This document shows, piece after piece, positions 1 to 10,673 of a stretch of 64,000 nucleotides of DNA; the first letter of the stretch is position 1; each line of letters starts with the position of its first letter. This DNA comes from Aspergillus flavus (Eukaryota > Ascomycota > Eurotiomycetes > Eurotiales > Aspergillaceae): NCBI RefSeq assembly GCF_009017415.1, contig NC_092404.1, positions 744,001 through 808,000 on the forward strand. The letters run 5' to 3'. The notes under the pieces were generated by a model. That model was not told the DNA's origin, ran no database searches, and saw only the letters and a program-made list of their open reading frames with translations. The translations under genes were made by a program, and so were the position numbers.

Positions 1-711
1 AGGCCTGAGTATTAATTCAAATACCACAGGATCCTGTAACAAAGTACTCCGCGACACCATTAAATGACCCGAAGTTCGATTTTGAAGCTTGGAAAACACG
101 ACATCTCAGGGCCTCGGAAGAGGTTGCTGCGAAATGGGGAAATGGCGTCAAAGCGCAATACGGCACAACCGACGACGTCAAATTCGCTTGTGTGGGATAT
201 TGGTGGGTGCTACACGCTGCTCAGCTGGGAGCAAAAGACTAACGTGCTCGCCATCAGTTGGGGCGCCCGATTCGTTTGCCAGCAGTTGTCTGCGGAGGGA
301 ATATGTAAAGCTGGAGCTATCGCTCACCCTTCGTTCTTGAAGGAAAGCGATATCTTCAAAGTGAAGGGTCCGTAGGCGACGAAACCAATGCATCTTCATC
401 GTTGCTAATCAATTACAGAACCCATCCTTTTTTCGGTGCCTGCTACGGATAAGCTCTTTGAGCCAACGGAGCGAAACAGCACGGTCGAAATCCTGACAGA
501 GAATGGACAACAGTTTAACATGCAAATCTTCGCCAAGGTGGGCCACGGGTTCGCGGTAAGTTGATTCCTCCTATTTCCCCGTGAAGAAAGGTGCTAATCG
601 CTTTGTGTGAAGTCACGGGCCCGTCTCACTGATCCTTATGAGAGGTGGGCAAAAGAGCAGAGTTTCAAGGGCATTCTTGACTGGTTCGACTTTTGGCTTG
701 CCAAAATGTAA
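1..711 (+). CDS. Dienelactone hydrolase family protein, 5' partial
   Basis: Alpha/beta hydrolase of the dienelactone hydrolase family (cytosolic hydrolysis of lactone or ester ring-fission products). The reading runs through three introns at about 203-257, 368-418 and 556-612; an exon probably starts at about 30 after an AG, so the 5' end lies left of the window. The spliced protein shows the nucleophile motif GYCWGARF, an Asp in PATDKLFEP and a His in VGHGFASRARL, the Cys-Asp-His triad of the family. The nucleophile Cys codon is split by the first intron (TG|T). It ends with WFDFWLAKM and TAA at 709-711. It is the left-most visible member of the catabolic cluster and resembles the DLH1 type found with amidase and lactamase genes in Fusarium FDB loci (family knowledge, not an alignment). 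No lesion is seen. Confidence 0.85.
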
Positions 712-1144
712 CTACGCAGCATTGGAAGGGGCTGGGGACTGAGCTAAAATACCCGTAGATGCAAGGGGCTAGCAGAGCGGTAGGCCAGCGTCTAGGAATA
801 ACACTATCGAAGTACTGGCTTTGGGCTCGCCTGTGGTATATAGGCCAGCAACTGCATATTGATCCACAATGAGCTTTGGCATCCATGTCTTCATATTTGC
901 TGGTGTTGTAAAGCAAGGGTGATAATCTCTAGACCTTAATACTCAAGGGAGATGCATTGAGCAATGTCAGAGCTAGGCTTTCGATACTCCTATATGTATC
1001 ACAGCAATGGTCAATAGAACTCTACAGGGTTCCAACGACGCTTAAACAATGTCTTTATACTGTAGATAAAGGCACGCAGAGAAGAGGCCAGCAAAATAGC
1101 AAGGGTCGGTATGAGTGGCAACTAGGCTGATATTCTGGAATCTG
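712..1144. other. Intergenic, convergent gene ends
   Basis: This 433-nt gap lies between the 3' ends of the dienelactone hydrolase and the dehydrogenase gene. No coding similarity is recognised; it probably holds the two 3' UTRs. Confidence 0.6.
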
Positions 1145-2176
1145 TTATGGTGAATGTGTACGCATAGAAGTTGTGTTGCTCTTCGCTGCAAGCAGTTGCA
1201 CTAGGATCGAGTCTCTGTCCTCCACCAGGTTTGTCCAGTCAGTAGCCCCCAGCCACTCCTCGACACTGTCCTGCAGCGAAGATAATCTTTCGTCACTCCA
1301 ATCAAATCTATGCTTCAACATATCGTCCTCCCAAGCTCGAATCGATGGCCCCAGTCGTTCAATTCGCCGTACAAACCCATCCGGTCCGCCTCCTCCGCCA
1401 AGCGCATTAGTAGCGATTGGACCTGTGAGGGCCCAGCGAAGGCCCGGTCCTTGTGTAACAGCAAAATCGAGGTCTTCAGCCGAGACAACACCGCGGCTAA
1501 TCAGACTGTATGCTTCGTTGTTGATTGCTGCCTGGAGTCGATTTGATACGAACCCCGGGACCTCGTGACGTACCCGAATGGGTCTTCTCCCGAGTGATTG
1601 GTAGAACCTCATCGCGATGGAGATATACTCCTCGCTAGTTCCGGCATGAGGCACAACCTCAACCAGTGGGATCAAATGGGGCGGGTTAAATGGGTGTCCT
1701 ATGAGTATGCGGCTCTGGTCTTGCTCGCACTGTTGGATGAATGCTGAGGACGGCAGACCGGAGGAAGATGATGCAATCACCACACCTGGCCTAGCCCACT
1801 CGTCCAATGTCTTCATAAGTTCTCTCTTAAAGTCTTGGCGCTCTGGTCCGTTCTACAGGTGAGGTCAAAGTCAGCGCTGTAATTCTCCATGGTGTACGTC
1901 CGTACAAGAAAGGGGTACCTCTTGAACAAAGTCTGCTTCAGCCAATCTCGGCACGATGTCGCTAACAAACTCATAATTGGTGGCGAGCTCCTCGAAATTC
2001 CCCTGTGCCTCGAGGAACGGCCTCGCCTGATCTAGGTAGCGTTCGAGAGCCTCCTTGGCTCCCTTTGCAGGATCGGAGACAATGACCTTCAAGCCCCGGG
2101 AGAGGCAAAGAGTGGCCCAACTCATACCAATCACGCCGCAACCGACAATTGCAACGGTACGTATCTCTTCAGGCAT
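1145..2176 (-). CDS. 3-hydroxyacyl-CoA dehydrogenase-like protein
   Basis: NAD-dependent dehydrogenase of the 3-hydroxyacyl-CoA / L-carnitine dehydrogenase / lambda-crystallin group. Two exons (2176-1919 and 1852-1145) are joined by a 66-nt intron (1853-1918), giving about 321 aa, the usual length for the single-domain family. The N-terminus has the Rossmann motif VAIVGCGVIGMSWA. The second exon carries SSSSGLP and the signature HPFNPPHLIPLVEVVPH around the catalytic His, then the C-terminal helical domain beginning VPGFVSNRLQAA. It is divergent from the CoA-transferase gene across a 417-nt gap, suggesting shared control. A role in beta-oxidation-like processing of a ring-cleavage product is inferred from context. 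It appears intact; the substrate cannot be read from sequence. Confidence 0.88.
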
Positions 2177-2593
2177 CTTGTTAATCGTTCAGATATAACC
2201 GCGAAATGGTATCAGTGCTTGGCATGACAAGCGTGGGATATGCCAGAGCATATGAAATAAAGTATTCCTAAGACGAATCTCGTGTGGTCCGTCCGGATGC
2301 CTCCAGGACCTATCTTATTGAATGCACCCATCTGTGGCTGGCGAGTGATGAACTGCCGTAAAGTCGCGGGGTAAATCCGGATATACGACCCGGATCGACG
2401 ACGAACATCGCGCATTGCACATTCAGCCGGCGTCGGATCTGGACCGCTTTTTCCGGCGCCCTGAGCGTATTACACAGACAGTTGACACGTAGTACATTAG
2501 ACAGGAATCGTGTGGTCGTCCAGTCGTAATTCAGTCGACCGATTTACCTCTAGCCTCTACAGCTTCGGCTTTGGTATTTGCAGAATACACCTC
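2177..2593. promoter_or_regulatory. Divergent promoter region
   Basis: This gap separates two divergently transcribed genes. It contains several CCG/CGG triplets (for example around 2376-2396 and 2430-2460) that a Zn2Cys6 activator could bind. No single strong site stands out. Confidence 0.4.
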
Positions 2594-4315
2594 ATGGCCT
2601 GCAACTCTTTAAACCACGACCCCCAAGACAGCTACGGCCCGGGGACGGTTGTTGATACGGACTTCCTACCACTTCCAGCGGAATACCGTAGGCTATTACG
2701 CATCTTCGCCGCGAGAACGCCTGGATTTACGAAAGATAACACTCTCCTCGATGGAGTAGTGTTCCATGGCGACGATCTGCCGTGTATCCCAGGACCCATC
2801 AAGTCTCAAGCTGTTACCGCAGTTCTGCATGCTATGGTCGGAATTGTTGGTCTAGAGATCCTTCACCTGCGTGGCATCAGCACCGGTACCGTTACCCACG
2901 TCGACATCAACCACGCAGGGTTATACCCAGCTACTGCAGCGCTGGTCAACATCGATGGACACACAGGCCCAAGTGTTATCAACCTGCCGACCGTGCCTCA
3001 ATGGGATAAGGACCGCGCTTCTAATTCACCGCTCGTGTACCGTGCGACGGCCATATATGAGACAGCCGATAAAGGCGTCTGGTTCCAGCTTCACGGCTCG
3101 CTCGATTCGTGGAAGACTCTGGCCCTCCTTGGCATAGGCAAGGATCTCGATGCCGAGATCCGCACCAACGACACCGCGTATGCGCTTATCCAGGACCGCT
3201 TGCGCAAATACCGTGCACGCGAAATTGAGCAGCTCATGGTTGAGAAGGGTCTCTCGGGCTCCATAGTGTTTTCGCCCGAAGGGTGGCGTCAGACTGAGAT
3301 GGGCCGGTCTCTTGCCCGACACCCGCTCATCAACTATCGGCAGCAGACACAGTGTCCCAGTCTTGAGCCTCCACCTTTCCTGAAAGTCGATGACAAGCGA
3401 CCCCTGGCTGGGATCAAGGTGGTCTAACTGGTCCGCATTATAGCTGGGACGGCCGCCGGCGCTGCCCTTGCCTCAATGGGTGCTGAGGTCATCCGGGTCA
3501 ACTCGTCGAAACTCAAGGACTATACTCCGGCGCAACCTTCCTCACTAATGGCTGGCAAGATAACCATCGACTTAGACTTAGAGGACCCCGCCGACCATAA
3601 AAGGCTGACCCGTCTATTTGAGCAAGCCGATGTCATCCTACAGGGCTACCGGCTGCGCTCCCTCGAGCGCCGTGGTTTCGGGTTGCAAGCTGCACTTGAG
3701 ATAGCAAACAAGCGGGGAAAAGGCATCATCTACGTGGACGAGAACTGCTATGGGCCAGACGGATACTATGCAGAGCGACCGGGTTGGCAGCAAGTCGCGG
3801 ACGCAGCAGCCGGTTCTTCATACGTCATGGGCCAGTCGTTCGGTTGCCCGCCAGGTCAAGGTGTGCTGCCCAGCTTGCCTATATCGGACATGTCAGCGGG
3901 CATCTTGATGGCTCTCACCGTCATGTGCGCCATTCGAGACCGTGCCAAGTTCGGTGGCTCGTACCATGGTCATGCCTCTCTTACGGCATATAACATGGCT
4001 ACATTAGACCCAGATGTGCGGTTGTATCAACGACAGGTCGTTCAGATGATCAATGACAAGTATCGATTTCCGGTATGGTCCAGCGACGCACATGTGGCGC
4101 CCCTGTACTATTCCATCTTGGACGCATGGGACAAAAACAGCGATCTAATCCAAGACGAAAAGTACTATGTGCATTTCTCGGAATCAGAATTTGGCACCGA
4201 CCTGCGAGTCCTGGCGCCAGTTGTGAAATATGCTAAACAGGAGTGCTCCCCTAGGTGGGATAGCCCACCTGTGTCTTTCTGTCACCATCAGTTCCGAGAC
4301 TTTTCAGAAATCTAA
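2594..4315 (+). pseudogene. CaiB/BaiF family III CoA-transferase with in-frame stop
   Basis: Class III CoA-transferase, which moves CoA between acyl-CoA and a free acid. ATG at 2594 is preferred; an in-frame ATG at 2510 adds 28 residues. The frame is open for 277 codons to TAA at 3425-3427, then continues in the same frame, without splice signals, to 4315. The segment across the stop reads LAGIKVV-stop-LVRIIAGTAAGAALASMGAEV, where relatives have Glu at the stop, so one base change (GAA or GAG to TAA) explains it. Downstream has the CaiB features MGAEVIRV, DLDLEDPADHKRL and the conserved C-terminal CSPRWDSPPV. Total would be about 573 aa, normal for the fungal family. Likely a recent pseudogene; stop readthrough or an assembly error cannot be excluded. 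Confidence 0.85.
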
Positions 4316-4955
4316 AGACAGATATCCCACACGAGGATATTTGTATTAGATGTACCCCCGTGTAGTAATCTGCATCTTTCGCTTGGCGCGTGAGGTTGGA
4401 AAAAATGTAAATATCACGCCTTGTAGATGTGTCGAATACTCACAGTCTGTTTTGTTGCCATGACTTTTATGGTCCTGTGTCTGCATTTAGCGGCAAAGTC
4501 CTTCTTTGATAAGTCGATCAACAGCGGCACATAACGGCAATGGCCCAGGATAATATCGGCATAACCCTCACCCAACTCGAGTGAAATCGACTTGCTGAAT
4601 GACAACTGAAGGCATACGCATTACTTCCGTATCAATAAGGCGGGTCGGCCATCACCAGAATAGGTCCAGTATCAACAAGGTAGACTCATACTTGCGCAGT
4701 TCTGGCAGTCCATAATAGCCCTGGAACTGCTGGTGCCCTGGGAAATGTACTTTCCGACATCAATTTTCCGCCATTATGAGCCAATTCCTATCTAAGGGGT
4801 ATATAAGTCTTGATAGATACAAAAGCCAATCCTAAGGTATAATTGAATCTGGTGTATTCAAGCCAATAATATCTGTGGCTGATCCTCCAGTAAACAGAGG
4901 CCTACGGTGTTGTATAGGTACAGTATCCCTCGCTGAGTGCCAAAAAACCAATTCA
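4316..4955. other. Intergenic, convergent gene ends
   Basis: This 640-nt gap lies between the 3' ends of the CoA-transferase and the monooxygenase. Only short frames without recognisable similarity are present; nothing supported is seen. Confidence 0.5.
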
Positions 4956-6608
<1,653 letters not shown>

Positions 6609-7280
6609 GATGAATGATTACTGATGGGGTTCGCCTGCCGTCTCGTGAGCAGGAAGCTTACAGTCGCAAGGACATTTAGCCCTTACGCGAACATCGCCAT
6701 CTACGTACGCTCTTAACCACGGCCTGACGTCTGTCAACCTGCACCTATTCGTCGTCGCGGGGCAAGACCGGCATTGGCATCGGCCAATGGTAGCACCCTG
6801 AACAACAGATACCGTACTAGCACGGAGAACTGTGGAGCAAGGCAACACAACAAGGATCAAAAGTGGCGCTATGGGCGCGAACGGGGCAAAGCTCATGAAG
6901 GCACGGGACTTTCCCCGAACCCCGGACCGTCCCTCGGATCAGCCGCCTGCTCCGCGGCATCTCCCGCCCTTATCCGAGTGCGGAATAACCTACAGCCTGG
7001 TCTAGCACCTGGGTCACAGCCACACGGCGAGTGGCCAGCCTCGGGAGATCATGCGCCCGAGTATCATGCTGGCGGAATATTCCAAGTATGCCCAGCGATG
7101 GGTGTTGTGCACTTGCCCGAGCTCAACAGTGTGCATCTCAAGGCACATAGACTTTTTGCGTCACAAGTGCAACAATCTAAACCCCGCGTTTGTTATAGTA
7201 TTCTACCCGTTGCGAGACATCGGCAAGGTCTCGTGGCTCACTGGGAAATCCATTCGTGACAACTGTCTGGGAACGTCATC
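6609..7280. promoter_or_regulatory. Divergent promoter region, GC-rich
   Basis: This 672-nt gap lies between the 5' ends of the monooxygenase and the amidase remnant. It is relatively GC-rich with many CCG/CGG triplets, including TCCGAGTGCGGA near 6975. Long frames here look spurious. It probably held the two promoters. Confidence 0.4.
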
Positions 7281-8150
7281 ATGGGTTCGAACGAAACCGG
7301 AGCAAAGTCAAACGGGTCTTGGACAGAAGTCGTCACAGCCAAACGAGCGATTCGAGATGCCCAAATACGAAAGCATGAAGCAGCAAATAGGAATGGGAGC
7401 GTCGATATCCTTGGGGCTGACATAGCGGACGTCAAAACGCTGACGAACCTGCTTCGGCAGAGGACATGATTCGCACCTACATTGGGAGGTAAGTCCAGAG
7501 GAATGGACAGGAGTGCCCTCCACGCTAATCAGCGAGACAGAGCTTGTGAGGCACAGAAAAAGGTAATTGAACGCACCAATTATTGTTGGATAGGGAGTGG
7601 CTAACAGGTAGAGTCCAGACGAATTGCTTGACAGAGATCTGCTTTGATGATGCCATCGATCAAGCTAGACATCTTGACAATTTCCAGCGGACGCATGGTC
7701 GACTGATAGGCCCATTACACGGTGTGCCTATGTCAGTTAAGGATCAATTCAATATCAAAGGTCTAGACTCGACATTAGGTTATGTCTGCAATGCTTTTAC
7801 TCCGGCAAAGTCCGATGCACTTTTGGTACATACACTGAAACAGCTGGGAGCAATAATAATCGCAAAGACAAATCTACCCCAGAGCATCATGGTAAAACAA
7901 GCCTTGCAGATTTGGGACTCTATTGGATTCACTGACTGGACTAGTGGTGTGAGACTGACAACCCGCTATGGGGTTTGACCACACATCCAACCAATTCGAA
8001 ACTCACTCCTTGGGGCTCCTCCGGTGGAGAGGCCGCTCTGCTGGCTCTGGTGTAGAAGTCTCCCTAGACGGCCAGCAGCACGTCCCTTCAGCTATCGGGC
8101 CGATGGCAAAGTCCCTTAGTTCTCTCACAGTGGTGACGAAACTGGTGATC
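7281..8150 (+). pseudogene. Amidase remnant (amidase-signature family)
   Basis: Remains of an amidase-signature hydrolase. The reconstructed reading has exon 1 from ATG 7281 (TEVVTAKRAIRDAQIRKHE), then AEDMIRTYIGR, ACEAQKK, TNCLTEICFDDAIDQAR, the family block GPLHGVPMSVKDQFNIKG with the catalytic Lys, and SKLTPWGSSGGEAALLAL. Introns are clear at 7489-7540, 7563-7618 and 7892-7944. Lesions: a frameshift or small deletion near 7450-7460; Gly to Trp in the PGGSSGGE signature; a stop at 8053-8055; and an internal deletion joining ALLAL to VEVSLDGQQHVPSAIGPMAKSL, which removes the DIGGSIR-type block carrying the nucleophile Ser. The 3' half is missing beyond about 8150, where it abuts the lactamase remnant tail to tail. 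AMD1-type amidases accompany dienelactone hydrolase and lactamase in Fusarium FDB1 (known). Confidence 0.85.
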
Positions 8151-8580
8151 GCCATCCACGCGTTGGCTGGTTTGGGGTATAATCCACGACATCGTTCAAG
8201 CTCATATCATGAGCCATGACGCGGAAGGAATTATCGTACGCGTCAACCTGCATCGGCTTCTGAACACTGTTAATTGTCTCCAGAGCATCGTGATGCCACC
8301 GGTCGCCTCGAACCGGTTCATAAAAGTGTTCCTCTCAGTCTTTACGCACACCCAGATCAAACACGATGGTGCCATACTTGGTATTATAGCCGGGATGCCA
8401 GATAAGGCACGCGTAAGACCCGACATTCATGGTGTCAAACCCCGGTATAAGGGGCTCCACAAAGGACGCAGCCGGAAATCCACTCATGAAACTTGTTGTG
8501 TCGATGGTGGAGACATCGACTTTGCTTTGCGACTTTGGTATTTCGACCGGTGGTTGAAGTTGCCATTTGTGCGAGCATAA
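8140..8580 (-). pseudogene. Metallo-beta-lactamase-fold hydrolase (lactamase/lactonase) remnant
   Basis: Reading leftward from about 8580, the frame gives PPVEIPKSQSKVDVSTIDTT, then ASFVEPLIPGFDTMN, and the strongly conserved IVFDLGVRKD, the N-terminal part of fungal MBL-fold lactonase/gamma-lactamase proteins. A TGA follows at once. Past the stop the same frame resumes with C-terminal family sequence (ALETINSVQK, NSFRVMAHDMSLNDVVDY, then a shifted ANAWMA). The central part with the HxHxDH zinc site is absent, so an internal deletion removed the catalytic core. No intact start is seen. The family includes MBL1 of Fusarium FDB1, which opens 2-benzoxazolinone. Assignment rests on motif recognition; a search would confirm it. 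Confidence 0.72.
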
Positions 8581-8590
8581 TCAGCGTCTG

Positions 8591-9153
8591 AGTTCCTGTG
8601 TCTGATGGAGGCGAAGACGTATCAAGAGCGACAGCGAGCTTACAGCTCGAGTCATATCTTGCGCATGCTGAAGTAACGGGTTGCATAGTATGGCTTGTCC
8701 AAGGAAGAAACCGACGTTCGGAATGGTCCCGACGCGCCGTAGCCACCGGCAAGGAGTTGAATGAACCAGTCACGGTGATCCCAGTGGAAGGAGCTAACGG
8801 GGTACATTTGTCTACTGGTAACTCAGCTCTTGTCCATGTGGGTACAAGCCTGCTCAACCAGAGGAAGGGCAACCCCACGCCTAAAGGAGCCGCTACAACA
8901 CGACTGACGAGACATACGAAAAAAAAAAGAAAATAAAATAAATAGGAACAAATAGAAGATAATTATAGGCTAATGAGAGTTCCTTTCTTGGTTCTGCCAC
9001 CGGGGCGGTAATAAACTATCGTCGTTATAACACGCTGCACGCATGCACGCATACAAGAGACATGCCAAGACCAACCGCCAAATTGTGTGGATCGCGACAG
9101 GATAAGATGGCTGGCATCATGATAATCTCACTTGGTTCCTCTCATCCTAGCCT
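8591..9153. other. Intergenic
   Basis: About 560 nt between the lactamase remnant and the 3' end of the acetyltransferase. It holds an A-rich tract near 8920-8945. Open frames here show no recognisable family; part may be the former promoter of the lactamase gene. Confidence 0.4.
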
Positions 9154-10200
9154 TTACGCTAACATCTGATCCTCTGAAATCCCTCTTTTCTCCTCCTCTG
9201 TCAGATACACGTTGAAGATTTCAGCCAGCGCCTGCAAACGCTCATCTTCCGTCTTACACTCCTTGATTACCTCGCGGTTGGCGCCAATGGACTTCCTCAC
9301 GGTGTCCTTGAACAAGGTGACATTGCCCACTATCATCTCCTTGTCCTCGTCCATGAGCATCTTCGTGCAGGTGATGTATCTGGTGAAGAAGGACCTCGGG
9401 TTTGTCGACGTGAACCACGACATGACTTCGTAATCCTGGGGCAGAAACTCTGTCTCCGTGAAGCAATAGACCGGCAGCCACGTTTTCTTGCCGTCATCAC
9501 CGGGCTTGTAGCAGACATCGTAGCACCACATCTTGGGCGGTCCCGTACTATTGGCGGATCTGGTCGCGTACGACTCGGGTATGGACCGTAACTGCAAACG
9601 AATCCAGCGTGGAGGGATGCTAGTCGTCTCGAATCCATCGCGCAGCGGATATGGAAGGTTAGGGCCCATGGAGCCCATCCCCACATCGACGACGTACCAC
9701 TCGTCGTCGAGGCGCACAAGATTAAGCATATGATTCCACCCGTCATAAGTCGCGCTCTGATTATGTCGAACATCAGGGTAGGGACTCATTGCCCGCGCGA
9801 CGCGGCCTCCGCAGTTGCGCACTTCATAGCCGAGCGAGCGAAGGACCGTCCCGAAAAAGGTGTTGTTTTCCATACATCGCCCGCCGAGCCGCCGGCGGAC
9901 TATCTTCGTGTAGAGCTCCGCCTGGTCCAGCGTGACGGTCTTGTGTGGGGAATAGTGCAAGACGAGATTGTCGAAAGGGACGTGGCAAGTGTGGTACCGT
10001 GTCAGGGCCTGTAGCAAGGGAAGCCCATACTCTTTGGTTCCAGTCTGTGTCTTGTCTTTCAGCACGATCGAGTCTAGGTACTTTTGTGGGAGCTTGATAC
10101 ACTCGAAGTAGTCGCGCAACTCGGCGTCACTGTAGCGGGGTCGGGCGTCCTCGTCTAAGGGAAGCTGGGTCAGCTCGTTGGGCGCAGAGTTGGACGACAT
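9154..10200 (-). CDS. Arylamine N-acetyltransferase (acyl-CoA dependent)
   Basis: Cytosolic N-acyltransferase that transfers an acyl group from acyl-CoA to an arylamine. A single uninterrupted frame of 348 aa starts at ATG 10200, the usual size for fungal NATs. The Cys-His-Asp triad is visible: Cys109 in LGGRCMENN, His157 in DGWNHMLNL and Asp172 in VVDVGMGS. In Fusarium the FDB2/NAT1 member N-malonylates 2-aminophenol formed from benzoxazolinone (established knowledge). The neighbouring amidase, lactamase, hydrolase and monooxygenase make a similar substrate plausible here, though that is inference. A perfect CGG-N8-CCG palindrome lies 98 nt upstream. Unlike several neighbours it shows no lesion. 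Confidence 0.93.
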   Translation of the reverse strand: MSSNSAPNELTQLPLDEDARPRYSDAELRDYFECIKLPQKYLDSIVLKDKTQTGTKEYGLPLLQALTRYHTCHVPFDNLVLHYSPHKTVTLDQAELYTKIVRRRLGGRCMENNTFFGTVLRSLGYEVRNCGGRVARAMSPYPDVRHNQSATYDGWNHMLNLVRLDDEWYVVDVGMGSMGPNLPYPLRDGFETTSIPPRWIRLQLRSIPESYATRSANSTGPPKMWCYDVCYKPGDDGKKTWLPVYCFTETEFLPQDYEVMSWFTSTNPRSFFTRYITCTKMLMDEDKEMIVGNVTLFKDTVRKSIGANREVIKECKTEDERLQALAEIFNVYLTEEEKRGISEDQMLA

Positions 10201-10297
10201 GACGGGGTAGTCTGGTCAGTAAATGAGCACACTTGGATTACAAAAAACCCCTGGAGAACACGTATTCGGGAGGGCTATTTATTTAGACTCGTCCGAA

Positions 10298-10311
10298 CGG
10301 AAGATCTTCCG
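10298..10311. promoter_or_regulatory. Palindromic CGG-N8-CCG site upstream of the acetyltransferase
   Basis: The sequence CGGAAGATCTTCCG is a perfect 14-nt palindrome 98 nt upstream of the acetyltransferase start. Inverted CGG triplets are the classic target of Zn2Cys6 dimers, and such a regulator lies immediately upstream. Confidence 0.5.
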
Positions 10312-10673
10312 TAGCCTGACCGAAGATCGACAGTGTGCGGGGTGATTTTTATACGTCGAACGTGGGGGCGGCGGGGAGATAAGCCCGGACAGGAAACTTG
10401 CTACTTTCGCTATCTTTCCGGCTTTGCCAATGAACAATTTGCTGGGGCTGATTTCACCTCATATATCATAGTGAAAGCACATGCTGGACCTCTCTCTCTT
10501 ACTCACAATTTTAAGGGAGAACTGCAGGGAGTTTCGATTGATTTCTATCTAGAGGAAAGTAAACACGGACGAATCACATCTCCGTTACCTAACGCTGCCC
10601 CGCCAGCAGCCAGCGTGGATTCTATGGCTAACAAACCTCCGATGTTCGGATTGTACCATTTTGTAGACATAAC

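Noticed and set aside
6774..7259. 161-aa plus-strand frame in the monooxygenase/amidase gap
   Set aside because: Pro/Gly/His-rich without domain features; a consequence of GC-rich promoter DNA.
8435..8878. 147-aa minus-strand frame
   Set aside because: It overlaps the lactamase remnant in a different frame, and the lactamase frame carries the recognisable motifs.
9212..10102. Several frames antisense or out of frame within the acetyltransferase
   Set aside because: Shadows of a gene with a clear catalytic triad.
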